A stretch of 64,000 nt of DNA, from positions 1 through 64,000 of the forward strand of contig CAVWDE010000015.1 of the NCBI GenBank assembly GCA_963753685.1. The letters run 5' to 3'. Of the stretch, positions 52,355 through 61,479 are shown piece by piece. The first letter of the stretch is position 1; each line of letters begins with the position of its first letter. Source of the DNA: DATAOG01 sp963753685 (GTDB taxonomy: Bacteria > Pseudomonadota > Alphaproteobacteria > Geminicoccales > Geminicoccaceae). The notes below the pieces were generated by a model. The model was given only the letters and a program-made list of their open reading frames with translations, made no database searches and had not been told where the DNA came from. The position numbers were made by a program, and so were the translations under genes.

Positions 52355-54325
52355 ATGGAGACGGCGATCAAGACCGGGTCCGGCAGCCGGGCGCGCAAGC
52401 GGGACACCGAGCCGCGCTATCGCCCGCTCCGCGACTACGCCGCGATCGGCGACTGCCACGGCGCGGCCCTGGTCAGCCGCGACGGCAGCATCGACTGGTG
52501 CATGCTCGGGCGCCTCGATGCCGACCCGGTGTTCTGCCGGCTCCTGGACGCCGACCGCGGCGGCTTCTGGTCGATCCAGCCGAGCGGCGCGTTTCAGGCC
52601 CGGCGCAGCTATCTGCCGGGCAGCAACATCCTGCGGACCGTGTTCGCGACCAAGGACGGCGAGGTGGCACTCACCGATTTCATGCCGGTCGGCCGCCGCC
52701 TCGACGCCGGCGCGCACGACTACGTCAACCTGAACGCGCCCGGCTGGCTCGTGCGCCGGGTCGAGGGTCTGAAGGGCGCGGTCGAGCTGATCGTCCGCTA
52801 CCGGCCGGCGCGCGCCTTCGCCCGCCACCCGACCGAGCTCGCGGTCCACCACGGCGCGGTCCACGGCGATGGCGTGCCGTCGCTGTTCACCGACCTCGAG
52901 CTGCGCGCCGACGGCGACACCGCGACCGCGAGCGTCACCTTGCGCGCGGGCGGCTATCGCGATCTGGTGCTCGCGCGCGACAGCGTGCCGGGCCCGCCGC
53001 CGAGCGGACGGGTGCCGGAGCTGTTCCGGGTCACGCGCGCGTTCTGGGAGGAGTGGATCGGCTATTGCCGCTACCGGGGGCCGTATCGCGACGCGGTGCT
53101 CCGGAGCGCCCTGGCGCTCAAGCTGATGAGCTACGCGCCATCGGGGGCCCTGGTCGCGGCGCTCACCACGTCGCTGCCGGCAGCCAGAGGCGGGGCGCCC
53201 GGCCGCGACGGCCGGCTCGGCAGCCTGCGCACCGCCTGCGGCACCCTGTACGCGCTCGCGGCCCTCGGCTACGACGGTGAGGCGCGGCGGTTTCACGACC
53301 ATCTCGCGCGCGCGGTGCGCCGGACCCTGCCGCGGCTGCAGGGCCGCTACGGCATCGAGGACGGGCCGGAGCCGGCCGAGCGCGTGCTCGACCACCTCGA
53401 GGGCTACGCCGGCAGCCGGCCGGTGCGCAGCGGCCGCGGCGCCTCCGGCCAGGGCGAGCTCGACCTGTACGGCCAGGCGCTCGATCTCGCCCTGCTCTAT
53501 CGCCAGCTGGGCGGCCGGCTCGGCGAGCAGGAGCGCCGTTCGCTCGCGAGCCTGGCGGAGCTGGTGGCCACCGGCTGGCAGGCGCCGGACCCGGGTCCGT
53601 GGGCCTTGCCGGGGCCGCCCCGCCAGCACGTGCATGGCAAGCTGATGAGCTGGGTCGCCATGGACCGGGCGCGCCAGCTGTTCGACGACGGCCGCGACTG
53701 GACGGCGCTGGCGGCGCGGATCCGGGCCGAGATCGCCGCGCGCGGCGTCGATCCCCTGCGCGGCCATCTGATGCAGGCGTTCGATGGCGGGGTCGATGCC
53801 GCGGTGCTGCTGGCCCCGATGCGCGGCCTGCCGGCGGCGCCTAAGACGTTCCGGGACACGATCGACACCGTCGAGCATACCCTGGCGCGCGGCGACTTCC
53901 TCGGGCGCTACGCCACCGACGCCGGGTCGTCGCCCGATGCCGGCGCCAGCCTGGTCTGCAGCTTCTGGCTGGTCGATGCCAAACTCGCGGCCGGCGAGCC
54001 CGAGGACGCCCGGGCCGACTTCGAGCGCCTGCTCAGATGCGCCAACGACGTCGGCCTCCTGACCGAGGCGATCGACCCCTTGAGCGGCGCGCTGCAGGGC
54101 AACTTCCCCGCCGCCGCCACGCATCTCGCCCTGATCGAGAGCGCGCTCAACCTGCAGCTCGTCGGGCGGCGCGGTGGCGCGCGCCTCGCCGGCTCCTATG
54201 CCGACCGCGCCGGTCAGGCGGCCGGCGCCATCTTCGGCTGGCGCGGCTTCTGGGCCCGGCTGCGGCGGTGCCAGCGCGCCGGCCGGCTGCGTTCCTCGCC
54301 GTTGTCCAAGCTCGCCTGGCCCTGA
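52355..54325 (+). CDS. GH15-fold protein with degenerate active site
   Basis: A 656-residue protein with full-length similarity to bacterial GH15 glucoamylase/trehalases: RDYAAIGDCHGAALVSRDGSIDW, VLDHLEGYAGSRPVRSGRGA, RQHVHGKLMSWVAMDRARQLF, SLVCSFWLVDAKLAAGE and LQGNFPAAATHLALIES. The usual WDYRYxWxRDA is RDGRLGSLRTA (about residue 283), the WExRG acid motif is WALPG (about 415), and the EEID base motif is TEAID (about 569). All three catalytic elements are therefore lost while the frame is open and the fold retained. It is probably a non-catalytic relative; no other frame restores the motifs. Confidence 0.85.
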   Translation: METAIKTGSGSRARKRDTEPRYRPLRDYAAIGDCHGAALVSRDGSIDWCMLGRLDADPVFCRLLDADRGGFWSIQPSGAFQARRSYLPGSNILRTVFATKDGEVALTDFMPVGRRLDAGAHDYVNLNAPGWLVRRVEGLKGAVELIVRYRPARAFARHPTELAVHHGAVHGDGVPSLFTDLELRADGDTATASVTLRAGGYRDLVLARDSVPGPPPSGRVPELFRVTRAFWEEWIGYCRYRGPYRDAVLRSALALKLMSYAPSGALVAALTTSLPAARGGAPGRDGRLGSLRTACGTLYALAALGYDGEARRFHDHLARAVRRTLPRLQGRYGIEDGPEPAERVLDHLEGYAGSRPVRSGRGASGQGELDLYGQALDLALLYRQLGGRLGEQERRSLASLAELVATGWQAPDPGPWALPGPPRQHVHGKLMSWVAMDRARQLFDDGRDWTALAARIRAEIAARGVDPLRGHLMQAFDGGVDAAVLLAPMRGLPAAPKTFRDTIDTVEHTLARGDFLGRYATDAGSSPDAGASLVCSFWLVDAKLAAGEPEDARADFERLLRCANDVGLLTEAIDPLSGALQGNFPAAATHLALIESALNLQLVGRRGGARLAGSYADRAGQAAGAIFGWRGFWARLRRCQRAGRLRSSPLSKLAWP

Positions 54326-54539
54326 TTTCGCCGGGCTCCGGCCGTGAGGTGAGGTCGGCGGCGCGCCGGGGGCGGCGGCCTGGATGCCGCACGCTGGACT
54401 TTCATCCTAGTGCGCGCGCTCGATGGTCTGCTAGGCTGGATCGAGATCTGGCCACCGATGAGCGTGTCGGCGGCGCTCCTGGCGGTGCCATCGGCGTGCC
54501 TGGTGCCGGTTGTCCGATCGGCGTTCGAAAGGCTGGATC

Positions 54540-56258
54540 ATGGGGGTTGCCACCTTGTCTGTCGCGACCGCGGCGCCCGCGCTGGCCAAGGCGCCGACCG
54601 GGATTGCGGGCCTGGACGAGCTGACCTTGGGCGGTCTCCCGGCCGGCCGTACGACCCTGGTCTGCGGCTCGGCCGGCTCCGGCAAGACCTTGCTCGCGGC
54701 GACCTTTCTGGTGCATGGGGTGGCCCGGTTCGGTGAGCCCGGCGTGTTCATGAGCTTCGAGGAGAGCGCGCCGGACCTGATCGCGAACGTCGCCTCGCTG
54801 GGCTATGATTTCGACCGCCTGGTGGCCGAGCAGCAGATCGCCCTCGACTACGTGCACATCGAGCGCTCGGAGATCGAGGAGACCGGCGACTACGACCTCG
54901 AGGCGCTGTTCATCCGCATGAATCACGCGATCGAGCGCGTCGGCGCGAAGCGGGTGGTCCTGGACACGATCGAGGCGCTGTTCGGCGGGCTGGCCAACGA
55001 GGCGGTGTTGCGGGCGGAGCTGCGCCGGCTGTTCGGCTGGCTGAAGCAGAAGGGCGTGAGCGCGATCGTCACCTGCGAGCGCGGCGACGGTCAGCTGACC
55101 CGGCACGGCCTCGAGGAGTACGTCTCCGACTGCGTCATCCTGCTCGACCATCGGGTCCACGAGCAGATCTCGACCCGGCGCCTGCGGATCGTCAAATATC
55201 GCGGCTCGGCGCACGGCACCAACGAATATCCGTTCCTGATCGACCAAGAGGGCATCAGCGTGATGCCGATCACCTCGGCCGACCTCGACCATGAGGTCTC
55301 GGACGAGCGGGTCCCGAGCGGCATCGCGGGTATCGACGAGATGCTGGGCGGTCAGGGCTACTATCGCGGCAGCAGCGTTCTGGTCTCCGGCATGGCGGGC
55401 GCCGGCAAGAGCAGCATCGCCGCCCACTTCGCCGACGCGGCCTGCAGGCGCGGCGAGCGCTGCCTCTATTTCGCCTTCGAGGAGTCGCCCGCCCAGATCA
55501 TCCGCAACATGCGCTCGATCGGCTTCGAGCTGGGGCGCTGGGTCGAGCGCGGCCTGCTGCGCTTCAGCGCCAATCGGCCGAGCCTGTGCGGGCTGGAGAT
55601 GCATCTCGCGACCATGCACCGTCAGATCGAGCAGTTCGCGCCCGCCGCGGCGGTGTTCGACCCGATCTCGAGCCTGCTCGGGGCCGGCCCGGAGCTCGAG
55701 GTGCGGGCGGTGCTGCTGCGGCTGATCGACTACCTGAAAGCGCGTGGCGTGACGGCGCTGTTCACCAACCTCAACCGCGGCGACCTCGAGGCCGCGCAGA
55801 CCGATACCATGGTGTCGTCCCTGATGGACAGTTGGCTGTTGCTCTTGAACCGGGAGGTCGCGGGCGAGCACAACCGCCAGCTTTACCTGCTCAAGGCGCG
55901 CGGTCTGGCCCATTCCAATCAGGTGCGCGAGTTCTATCTGTCCGACCGCGGCATCGAGCTGCGGCCGGTCTACCTCGGCCCCCAGGGGGTGCTGACCGGC
56001 TCCGCCCGGCTGGCGCAGGAGGCGCGCGAGACCGCCGAGGCGGCGGCGCGCCGCCAGGACATCGAACGGCGGCAACGCGCGCTCGCCCGGCGGCGCCACC
56101 AGCTCGAGCGCCAGATCGAGGACCTGCAGGCCGAGCTCGAGGCCGAGGCGCGGGAAATCGCGCTGCTCACCGACGAGGCCCGCGCGCGGGAAGCCGCGCT
56201 CGAGGCGGACCGGCGCAGCCTGGCGCAGAGCCGACAGGGAAGTGACACCGTCGCCTAA
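54540..56258 (+). CDS. kaiC: KaiC-family ATPase with C-terminal coiled coil
   Basis: A 572-residue double RecA-domain protein. CI has Walker A GSAGSGKT (43-50) and the catalytic Glu pair EE (74-75). CII has GMAGAGKS (284-291) and EE (314-315). The cyanobacterial Ser431-Thr432 phosphosite corresponds to SS at 426-427 (DTMVSSLMD). From about 490 to the end there is a long Arg/Glu/Ala coiled coil not found in cyanobacterial KaiC. AAAGG precedes ATG 54540. It leads an operon with two kaiB genes and an HWE kinase gene. No kaiA is present. Confidence 0.9.
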   Translation: MGVATLSVATAAPALAKAPTGIAGLDELTLGGLPAGRTTLVCGSAGSGKTLLAATFLVHGVARFGEPGVFMSFEESAPDLIANVASLGYDFDRLVAEQQIALDYVHIERSEIEETGDYDLEALFIRMNHAIERVGAKRVVLDTIEALFGGLANEAVLRAELRRLFGWLKQKGVSAIVTCERGDGQLTRHGLEEYVSDCVILLDHRVHEQISTRRLRIVKYRGSAHGTNEYPFLIDQEGISVMPITSADLDHEVSDERVPSGIAGIDEMLGGQGYYRGSSVLVSGMAGAGKSSIAAHFADAACRRGERCLYFAFEESPAQIIRNMRSIGFELGRWVERGLLRFSANRPSLCGLEMHLATMHRQIEQFAPAAAVFDPISSLLGAGPELEVRAVLLRLIDYLKARGVTALFTNLNRGDLEAAQTDTMVSSLMDSWLLLLNREVAGEHNRQLYLLKARGLAHSNQVREFYLSDRGIELRPVYLGPQGVLTGSARLAQEARETAEAAARRQDIERRQRALARRRHQLERQIEDLQAELEAEAREIALLTDEARAREAALEADRRSLAQSRQGSDTVA

Positions 56259-56276
56259 CCGTGGAAGGGAGCCAGC

Positions 56277-56624
56277 ATGGCCAATCAAGCCGCCGTCGTC
56301 GAAACCGGGCCGGAGCCGCCGATGCCGATCGCCGGAGAGATCTTCGAGCTGCGCCTCTACGTCGCCGGCCAGACGCGCAAGTCGATCGCCGCGCTGACCA
56401 ATCTGCACCGGATCTGCAACGAGCACCTGGCGGGCCAGTACCGGATCGAGATCATCGACCTGATGGCCAACCCGCAGCAGGCGCAGTCCGACCAGATCTT
56501 CGCGATCCCGACCCTGGTCCGCCGGCTGCCGGAGCCGATCAAGAAGATCATCGGCGATCTGTCGAATTCGGAACGCGTGCTGGTCGGCCTCGAGCTCCGG
56601 CCGACGCGGTTGGGAGCGGCGTGA
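56277..56624 (+). CDS. kaiB: KaiB-family protein 1
   Basis: A 115-residue thioredoxin-like KaiB: FELRLYVAGQTRKSIAALTNL, EHLAGQYRIEIIDLMANPQQA, IFAIPTLVRRLPEPIKKIIGDL and ERVLVGLEL. The cis-Pro of IPTL is conserved. AAGGGAG precedes the ATG. It follows kaiC by 18 bp. KaiB binds KaiC in its fold-switched state in cyanobacteria; that role here is inferred. Confidence 0.92.
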   Translation: MANQAAVVETGPEPPMPIAGEIFELRLYVAGQTRKSIAALTNLHRICNEHLAGQYRIEIIDLMANPQQAQSDQIFAIPTLVRRLPEPIKKIIGDLSNSERVLVGLELRPTRLGAA

Positions 56625-56626
56625 TC

Positions 56627-56938
56627 ATGGCCGCCCAGACTCCGGCCGGCAATGCGCCCGAGACCTTCGTGCTCCGGCTGTACATCACCGGCACGACCGC
56701 CAAATCCAAGTCGGCGGTCGAGAATGTCCGCTGGCTGTGCGACCGGCACCTGGCCGGCCACTACGATCTCGAGGTGGTCGACGTCTACCAGCAGCCGGAG
56801 CTGGCGGCGCGCGAGCAGCTGTTTGCCGCGCCGACCCTGATCAAGAAGCTGCCGTTGCCGCTGCGCCGGCTGGTCGGCGACATGTCGAACCACGAGCGGG
56901 TGCTGGCCGGGCTCGACCTGCTGCCGGGCGCGGCCTGA
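56627..56938 (+). CDS. kaiB: KaiB-family protein 2
   Basis: A 103-residue second KaiB: FVLRLYITGTTAKSKSAVENV, HLAGHYDLEVVDVYQQPEL, LFAAPTLIKKLPLPLRRLVGDM and ERVLAGLDLLPG. It starts 2 bp after the first kaiB stop (a GTG at 56621 would overlap it). The two copies differ widely in sequence, so they are old paralogues with possibly different partners. Confidence 0.92.
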   Translation: MAAQTPAGNAPETFVLRLYITGTTAKSKSAVENVRWLCDRHLAGHYDLEVVDVYQQPELAAREQLFAAPTLIKKLPLPLRRLVGDMSNHERVLAGLDLLPGAA

Positions 56939-56947
56939 GATCTGATC

Positions 56948-58522
56948 GTGAGCCACTCGAGCGAGCTGGAGGCCGAAGTCGAGCGTCTGCGCGTCCGCCT
57001 GGCGGAAGCCGAGGACACCCTGCGCGCGATCCGCGCGGGTGAGGTTGACGCCCTGGTGGTCGAGGGTCCGGATGGCGCGCGCATCTATACCCTGAAGGGC
57101 GCCGACGAGCCGTACCGGATCCTGGTCGAGCGCATGCAGGAGGGTGCGGCCACGCTGAGCGCCGAGGGCATCGTCCTGTACAGCAACCGCGGGTTCGCGC
57201 AGATGATCGGGCGCTCGCTCGAGCAGGTGATCGGGGCGCCGGTCGTACGCTTCATCGAGGCCGCGGAGCAGGTCGCGCTGGCGGCGGTGCTACGGGCCGC
57301 GAAGTCGGGCAGCATCCGCCGCGAATTCGCCCTGCGGCGCGCCGACGGCACGGTGTTCCCGGCCCTGCTGTCACTCGGGCCGCTGCCGGCCGAGGACGGC
57401 GACGACGCCCTGTCGATGATCGCGAGCGACCTCAGCGAGCAGCGCCGCACCGAAGCGATCGCGATGGCGGAGCGCTTCCTGCGCTCGATCCTGGAGCAGG
57501 CGGCCGAGCCGATCGTGGTCTGCGATGCGCTCGGCCGGATCACCCATGCCAGCCGGGCCGCGCTGGCGCTGGGTGCCGGCGATGCGATCGGCCGGCCGGT
57601 CGCCGATGCGCTTGGCCTGGAAATTCCGGACCGCACCGGCCAGCGCCGGAGCGCCCGCCGACGGCTGGCTGTTCAGTTCGCACGCGCTCTGCGGGGGCGG
57701 GGCGTGGCCGGCGTCGAGGTCCGCTGGACCGGGCCGGACGGCCTGCGCCGTGACTACCTGCTGAGCGCCGGTCCGCTGCACGACAGCCGCGATGTGGTGG
57801 TCGGGTGCATCGCGATGCTGGCCGAGATCAGCGAGCGCAAGCGCGCCGAGGAGCGCCAGCAGGTGCTGCTCGCCGAGCTCAGTCATCGGGTCAAGAACAC
57901 CCTCGCCACGGTCCGCTCGATCGCGACCCAGACGGTGCGCAACGCGCCGTCCCTCGCGGCCTTCGCGCCGATGTTCAACGGCCGGCTCGGCGCGCTCGCG
58001 GTCGCCCATGGCGTGCTCACCCAGGCCGGCTGGGGCGAGGTCGAGCTCGGCGAGCTGGTCGAGCGGATCGTCGCCCCTTACCAGAGCGGCCGTCACGACC
58101 ACATCAAGATCGCCGGCGTGCCGGCCCGGCTGCCCCCGCGCCAGGTCGTGCCGATGACTCTGATGCTGCACGAGCTCGCGACCAACGCCGCCAAATATGG
58201 TGCGCTCTCGACCCCCGCCGGCCGCGTGGCGGTCGCGTGGACGGTCGCCGGCGCCGGGCCGGCGCGCAGCGTCAGCCTGCGCTGGGTCGAGTCTGGTGGC
58301 CCGCGGGTCCGGCCGCCGCCCGGCAAAGGCTTCGGGACCGCGCTGATCGAGCGCAGCATGGCCTACGAGCTCGACGGCGAGGCGCACATCGACTATCGCC
58401 CCGAGGGCCTGCGCTGCGAGCTGACCTTCCCGCTGACGGCGCCGGGCGAGGACCTGCTGCAGGAGGCCGAAAGCTCGGCGGAGAGGCTCAGGGCGGACTT
58501 CGAGAGCGGAACAGTGCCCTGA
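56948..58522 (+). CDS. PAS-PAS HWE-family sensor histidine kinase
   Basis: A 524-residue soluble kinase from GTG 56948. An N-terminal coiled coil (LEAEVERLRVRLAEAEDTLRAI) leads to a region with two PAS domains (ILVERMQEGAATLSAEGIVL; ILEQAAEPIVVCDALGRITH). The HWE phospho-acceptor is LAELSHRVKNTLATV with His near residue 316. The ATPase domain has LHELATNAAKYGALS and GKGFGTALIERS. It is 9 bp after the second kaiB gene, so it is likely the output or input kinase of the Kai proteins. Its 3' end overlaps the opposite-strand response regulator gene by 35 bp. Confidence 0.9.
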   Translation: MSHSSELEAEVERLRVRLAEAEDTLRAIRAGEVDALVVEGPDGARIYTLKGADEPYRILVERMQEGAATLSAEGIVLYSNRGFAQMIGRSLEQVIGAPVVRFIEAAEQVALAAVLRAAKSGSIRREFALRRADGTVFPALLSLGPLPAEDGDDALSMIASDLSEQRRTEAIAMAERFLRSILEQAAEPIVVCDALGRITHASRAALALGAGDAIGRPVADALGLEIPDRTGQRRSARRRLAVQFARALRGRGVAGVEVRWTGPDGLRRDYLLSAGPLHDSRDVVVGCIAMLAEISERKRAEERQQVLLAELSHRVKNTLATVRSIATQTVRNAPSLAAFAPMFNGRLGALAVAHGVLTQAGWGEVELGELVERIVAPYQSGRHDHIKIAGVPARLPPRQVVPMTLMLHELATNAAKYGALSTPAGRVAVAWTVAGAGPARSVSLRWVESGGPRVRPPPGKGFGTALIERSMAYELDGEAHIDYRPEGLRCELTFPLTAPGEDLLQEAESSAERLRADFESGTVP

Positions 58523-58871
58523 CCAGGGCCGCGAGCTGGCTCGGCTCGTACGGCTTGACCAATACCGGCAGCCTGCGGAACGGCTCCGGGAACAGGGTCG
58601 CGTCGGCATAGCCGGACGACAGGATCACCGGCAGGCCGCGCTCCAGGAGGCGCGGCAGGGCGTCGAAGATCTGGACGCCGCGCAGGTTCACGTCGAGCAC
58701 GGCGCCGTCCAGGTCCGCGCGCCCGGCGAGGCGCCCGACCTCGGCGACGGTGGCCACCGGACCGACCACCTCGCAGCCGAGGCCCTGCAGGATCGCCTCG
58801 ATGTCCATGGCCACCAGCAGCTCGTCCTCGGCGAGCAAAATCCTGAGCCGCCGCCCCGCCGGCTGCGTCAC
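58488..58871 (-). CDS. Single-domain response regulator
   Basis: A 127-residue receiver: LRILLAEDELLVAMDIEAIL with the acidic pair, phospho-acceptor Asp in GAVLDVNLRG, SSGYAD and the Lys of VLVKPYEPSQL. It resembles receivers paired with HWE kinases. The start is GTG 58871 in a GTGA overlap with the pdxA stop, so it is co-transcribed with the pdxA-mttB genes yet converges on the HWE kinase gene with overlapping 3' ends. Confidence 0.87.
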   Translation of the reverse strand: MTQPAGRRLRILLAEDELLVAMDIEAILQGLGCEVVGPVATVAEVGRLAGRADLDGAVLDVNLRGVQIFDALPRLLERGLPVILSSGYADATLFPEPFRRLPVLVKPYEPSQLAALVRALFRSRSPP

Positions 58872-59878
58872 CCGTCCCGACCAGGCCGCGGCCGGCGCGC
58901 GAGCGCCATCTTGCAGGCGGTGCGATAGGCCTGCCCGAGCCCGTCGGCCCTGGCGATGCCGCGGCCGGCGATGTCGAAGGCGGTGCCGTGGGCAGGCGTC
59001 GTGATCGGGAATGGCAGGCCGGCGTGGATCGTGATGCCACGCTCGAAGCCCATCAGCTTCATCGCGATCTGGCCCTGGTCGTGGTACATCGTCACGACCG
59101 CATCGAAGGCGCCATCGCGGGCCCGCACGAACACGGTGTCCGCAGGCCAGGGCCCTGTGGCGGCGATCTGCTCGGCCTGCGCACGGGCGATCGCGGGCGC
59201 GATCACCTCGATCTCCTCGCACCCGAAAATACCGCCGTCGCCGGCGTGCGGGTTGAGGCCCGCGACCGCGATCTTCGGATGCGGCCTGCCGGCGGCCTGG
59301 AGCGTGTTGCGGGCGAGACGGATCGCCTGCAGCACGCCCTCCTCGGTGATCAGACCGGCCACCGCGCTCAGCGGCACGTGCGAGGTGACGCGCGTGGTCG
59401 CGAGCTGATCGGTCGCATTAATTTCGCCAACATAGCCTTTGAAATCCAATACTTGGACGAAAAACCTCAGCTCGTCCTCGAGCTCGAGGCCGCCCTGGTG
59501 CATCGCCTGCTTGTTGCAGGGCGCGAAGCAGATCGCATCGAGCTCGCCGGCCTCAGCCAGGCCGAGGGCCACCCGGAAGCCATCGAGCGCGGCCTTGCCG
59601 GCGAGCCCGCTCACCTGGCCGACCGGCAGCGCCTCGGGGTCGGTCACGGGGCCCGGCAGCAGGACCGCCAGACCGGCCCGGGCATCGTCCAGCCGCGCGA
59701 TGGTCGGCAGGTCGAGCGCGACGCCGGCCGCTTGCGCGCCGCGCTGCAGGATGCGCCGATCGCCGATCACGACTGTCGCGGCCTCGGGGTCGAGCTGATC
59801 GCTCGCCAGCAGCCTGGCCGTGATCTCTGGGCCGATCCCGGTCGCGTCGCCAGGCAGCAGGCCGATTCGAACGGTCAT
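58868..59878 (-). CDS. pdxA: 4-hydroxythreonine-4-phosphate dehydrogenase family (PdxA/PdxA2)
   Basis: A 336-residue metal-dependent dehydrogenase. Signatures are IGLLPGDATGIGPEI, FAPCNKQAMHQGG, TSHVPLSAVAGLI, GLNPHAGDGGIFG and TMYHDQGQIAMKLMGF with its metal-binding His. GAGAGG lies before ATG 59878. It may act in vitamin B6 synthesis, but its place after an MttB-like gene and away from pdxJ/ksgA suggests a PdxA2-type catabolic enzyme. The two genes are 77 bp apart. Confidence 0.85.
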   Translation of the reverse strand: MTVRIGLLPGDATGIGPEITARLLASDQLDPEAATVVIGDRRILQRGAQAAGVALDLPTIARLDDARAGLAVLLPGPVTDPEALPVGQVSGLAGKAALDGFRVALGLAEAGELDAICFAPCNKQAMHQGGLELEDELRFFVQVLDFKGYVGEINATDQLATTRVTSHVPLSAVAGLITEEGVLQAIRLARNTLQAAGRPHPKIAVAGLNPHAGDGGIFGCEEIEVIAPAIARAQAEQIAATGPWPADTVFVRARDGAFDAVVTMYHDQGQIAMKLMGFERGITIHAGLPFPITTPAHGTAFDIAGRGIARADGLGQAYRTACKMALARRPRPGRDG

Positions 59879-59955
59879 GGTTGGCCTCTCGATGGTCTCC
59901 TGAGCTCGTGGCCAAGCTACCCGGACCAGCAGCGACCTTAAAGGGTGTCGCGCGA

Positions 59956-61479
59956 TCAGGTGCTCGGCGCGCCGCCTTCCTCCTTGCGCCTGGCGACGTA
60001 GGCCGCGATCTCCTCGGCGACCGCGGGGTCGATCGGCGGCGGCTCGTAGGCCGCGAGCAGCGCCTTCCAGATCCGGTTCGCGCGCCAGGTGGCGTCGAGG
60101 GAGCCGCCCTCCTGCCAGGTCTCGAAGTTGCGCCAGTCGGACAAGAGCGGCGCGTAGAAGGCGTGCTCGTAGCGGGCCATGGTGTGCGCTGCCTGGAAGA
60201 AGTGGCTGCCGGGGCCGACCTCGCGGATCGCGTCCAGGGCCAAAGCACTCTCGCCGGTGTCGAGCGGTTCGAGAAACGCCGCGATCAGCTGCAGCATCTC
60301 GGCGTCCAGGATGATCTTTTCGTAGGACGTGGTGAGCCCGCCCTCGAGCCAGCCGAGGCTGTGCTTGACGATGTTGGTGTGCGCCAGCACGCAGGGCCAG
60401 ATCGACATCTCGAACTCGTAGACCGACTGGGCGTCGGGGGCGTTCGAGGCATTGGCGTTGGAGGCCCGGTACGGCAGCCGGTAGCGGCGCGCGAGCTGGC
60501 CGGAGGCGATCGTGGCCTTGGCGTATTCGGGCGTGCCGAAGGCGGGGGCGCCGCTCTTCATGTCGACGTTGGAGGTGAAGCTGCCGTAGACCACCGGGCA
60601 GCCCGGGCGCACGACTTGTGCGAACGCGATCCCGGCCAGCGCCTCGGCGTTCTGCTGGACGAGCGCGCCCGCGACCGTGATCGGCGCCATGGCGCCCGCG
60701 AGCGTGAACGGCGTGAAGATGATCGGCTGGTTGTGGCGCGCCATCTCGATCACGCCCTCCAGCATCGGCCCGTCGTACTGGAGCGGCGAGTTGGCGTTGA
60801 CGACCGTGGTCATCGAGGGCTCGACGAGCAGCTGCTCGGGGCTCGCCTGGCGCGCGATCCGCGTGATCTCGAGCAAATCGCGGATGCGGATGGCGCCGAG
60901 CGCATAGCCGTAGAGCGTGCGGTCGGTGAGCGTCGCCATCGCCTCGAGCGCGTCGAGGTGGCGGGTCGCGGGCGGCAGGTCGACCGGCTCGACCGGGTAG
61001 CCCGCGAGCATGTGGCAGATGTTCAGGCTCTGGCCGAGCTTCAGAAGGTTGCAATAGTCGAGGAAATTGCCGGTGCGCCGGCCGCCCTCGAGGTCGGAGA
61101 CGTGCGGCGCGCTCGCGACCAGGGAGAAGTTGATCGCGTTGTCGCCGACATGGACGCTGCGCTCGGGATTGCGCGCGTGCAGCGTGAAGGCGGCCGGTGC
61201 CGTTGCGATCTGCGCCTCGATGAAGGCCGGGTCGAAACGCACCCGGGTGCCCGTCGGGTCAACCGCGCAGCCGGCGTCCTTGAGGATCTGGCGCGCGTCT
61301 TCGAGCAGGAAGTTCATGCCGATCTCGGCCAGCACTCTGAGCGAGGCCTGGTGAATCGCCTCGATCTGGTCCGCCGAGAGGATCTCGAACGGCGGATAGG
61401 GGTTGCGCAGATGTCGGAACGGCGCCTGCGCCGGACCGGCTTCCTTGTCCCGCCGTGGTCGCCGCCCTTCCCGCGCCAT
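59956..61479 (-). CDS. MttB superfamily methyltransferase, non-pyrrolysine
   Basis: A 507-residue trimethylamine methyltransferase-family protein: PPFEILSADQIEAIHQASLRVLAEIG, ASAPHVSDLEGGRRTGNFLDY, PVVYGSFTSNVDMKSGAPAFGTPEY, and HTMARYEHAFYAPLLSDWRNFETW. It has no in-frame amber codon, so it belongs to the non-pyrrolysine branch that demethylates quaternary amines such as glycine betaine or carnitine relatives. No cognate corrinoid protein gene is nearby. It is divergent from a TRAP receptor gene (151 bp). Confidence 0.9.
   Translation of the reverse strand: MAREGRRPRRDKEAGPAQAPFRHLRNPYPPFEILSADQIEAIHQASLRVLAEIGMNFLLEDARQILKDAGCAVDPTGTRVRFDPAFIEAQIATAPAAFTLHARNPERSVHVGDNAINFSLVASAPHVSDLEGGRRTGNFLDYCNLLKLGQSLNICHMLAGYPVEPVDLPPATRHLDALEAMATLTDRTLYGYALGAIRIRDLLEITRIARQASPEQLLVEPSMTTVVNANSPLQYDGPMLEGVIEMARHNQPIIFTPFTLAGAMAPITVAGALVQQNAEALAGIAFAQVVRPGCPVVYGSFTSNVDMKSGAPAFGTPEYAKATIASGQLARRYRLPYRASNANASNAPDAQSVYEFEMSIWPCVLAHTNIVKHSLGWLEGGLTTSYEKIILDAEMLQLIAAFLEPLDTGESALALDAIREVGPGSHFFQAAHTMARYEHAFYAPLLSDWRNFETWQEGGSLDATWRANRIWKALLAAYEPPPIDPAVAEEIAAYVARRKEEGGAPST

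Noticed and set aside
53160..53260. Frameshift as the cause of the missing GH15 motif
   Set aside because: The other two frames also lack WDYRYxWxRDA, and the residues around the site align without gaps.
52172..54124. Leftward N-terminal extension of the GGDEF-EAL gene
   Set aside because: It is antisense to the GH15-fold gene and lacks any domain; the membrane helix begins just after ATG 52171.
59956..61479. Pyrrolysine-containing MttB
   Set aside because: The frame has no internal TAG; it belongs to the non-pyrrolysine branch.
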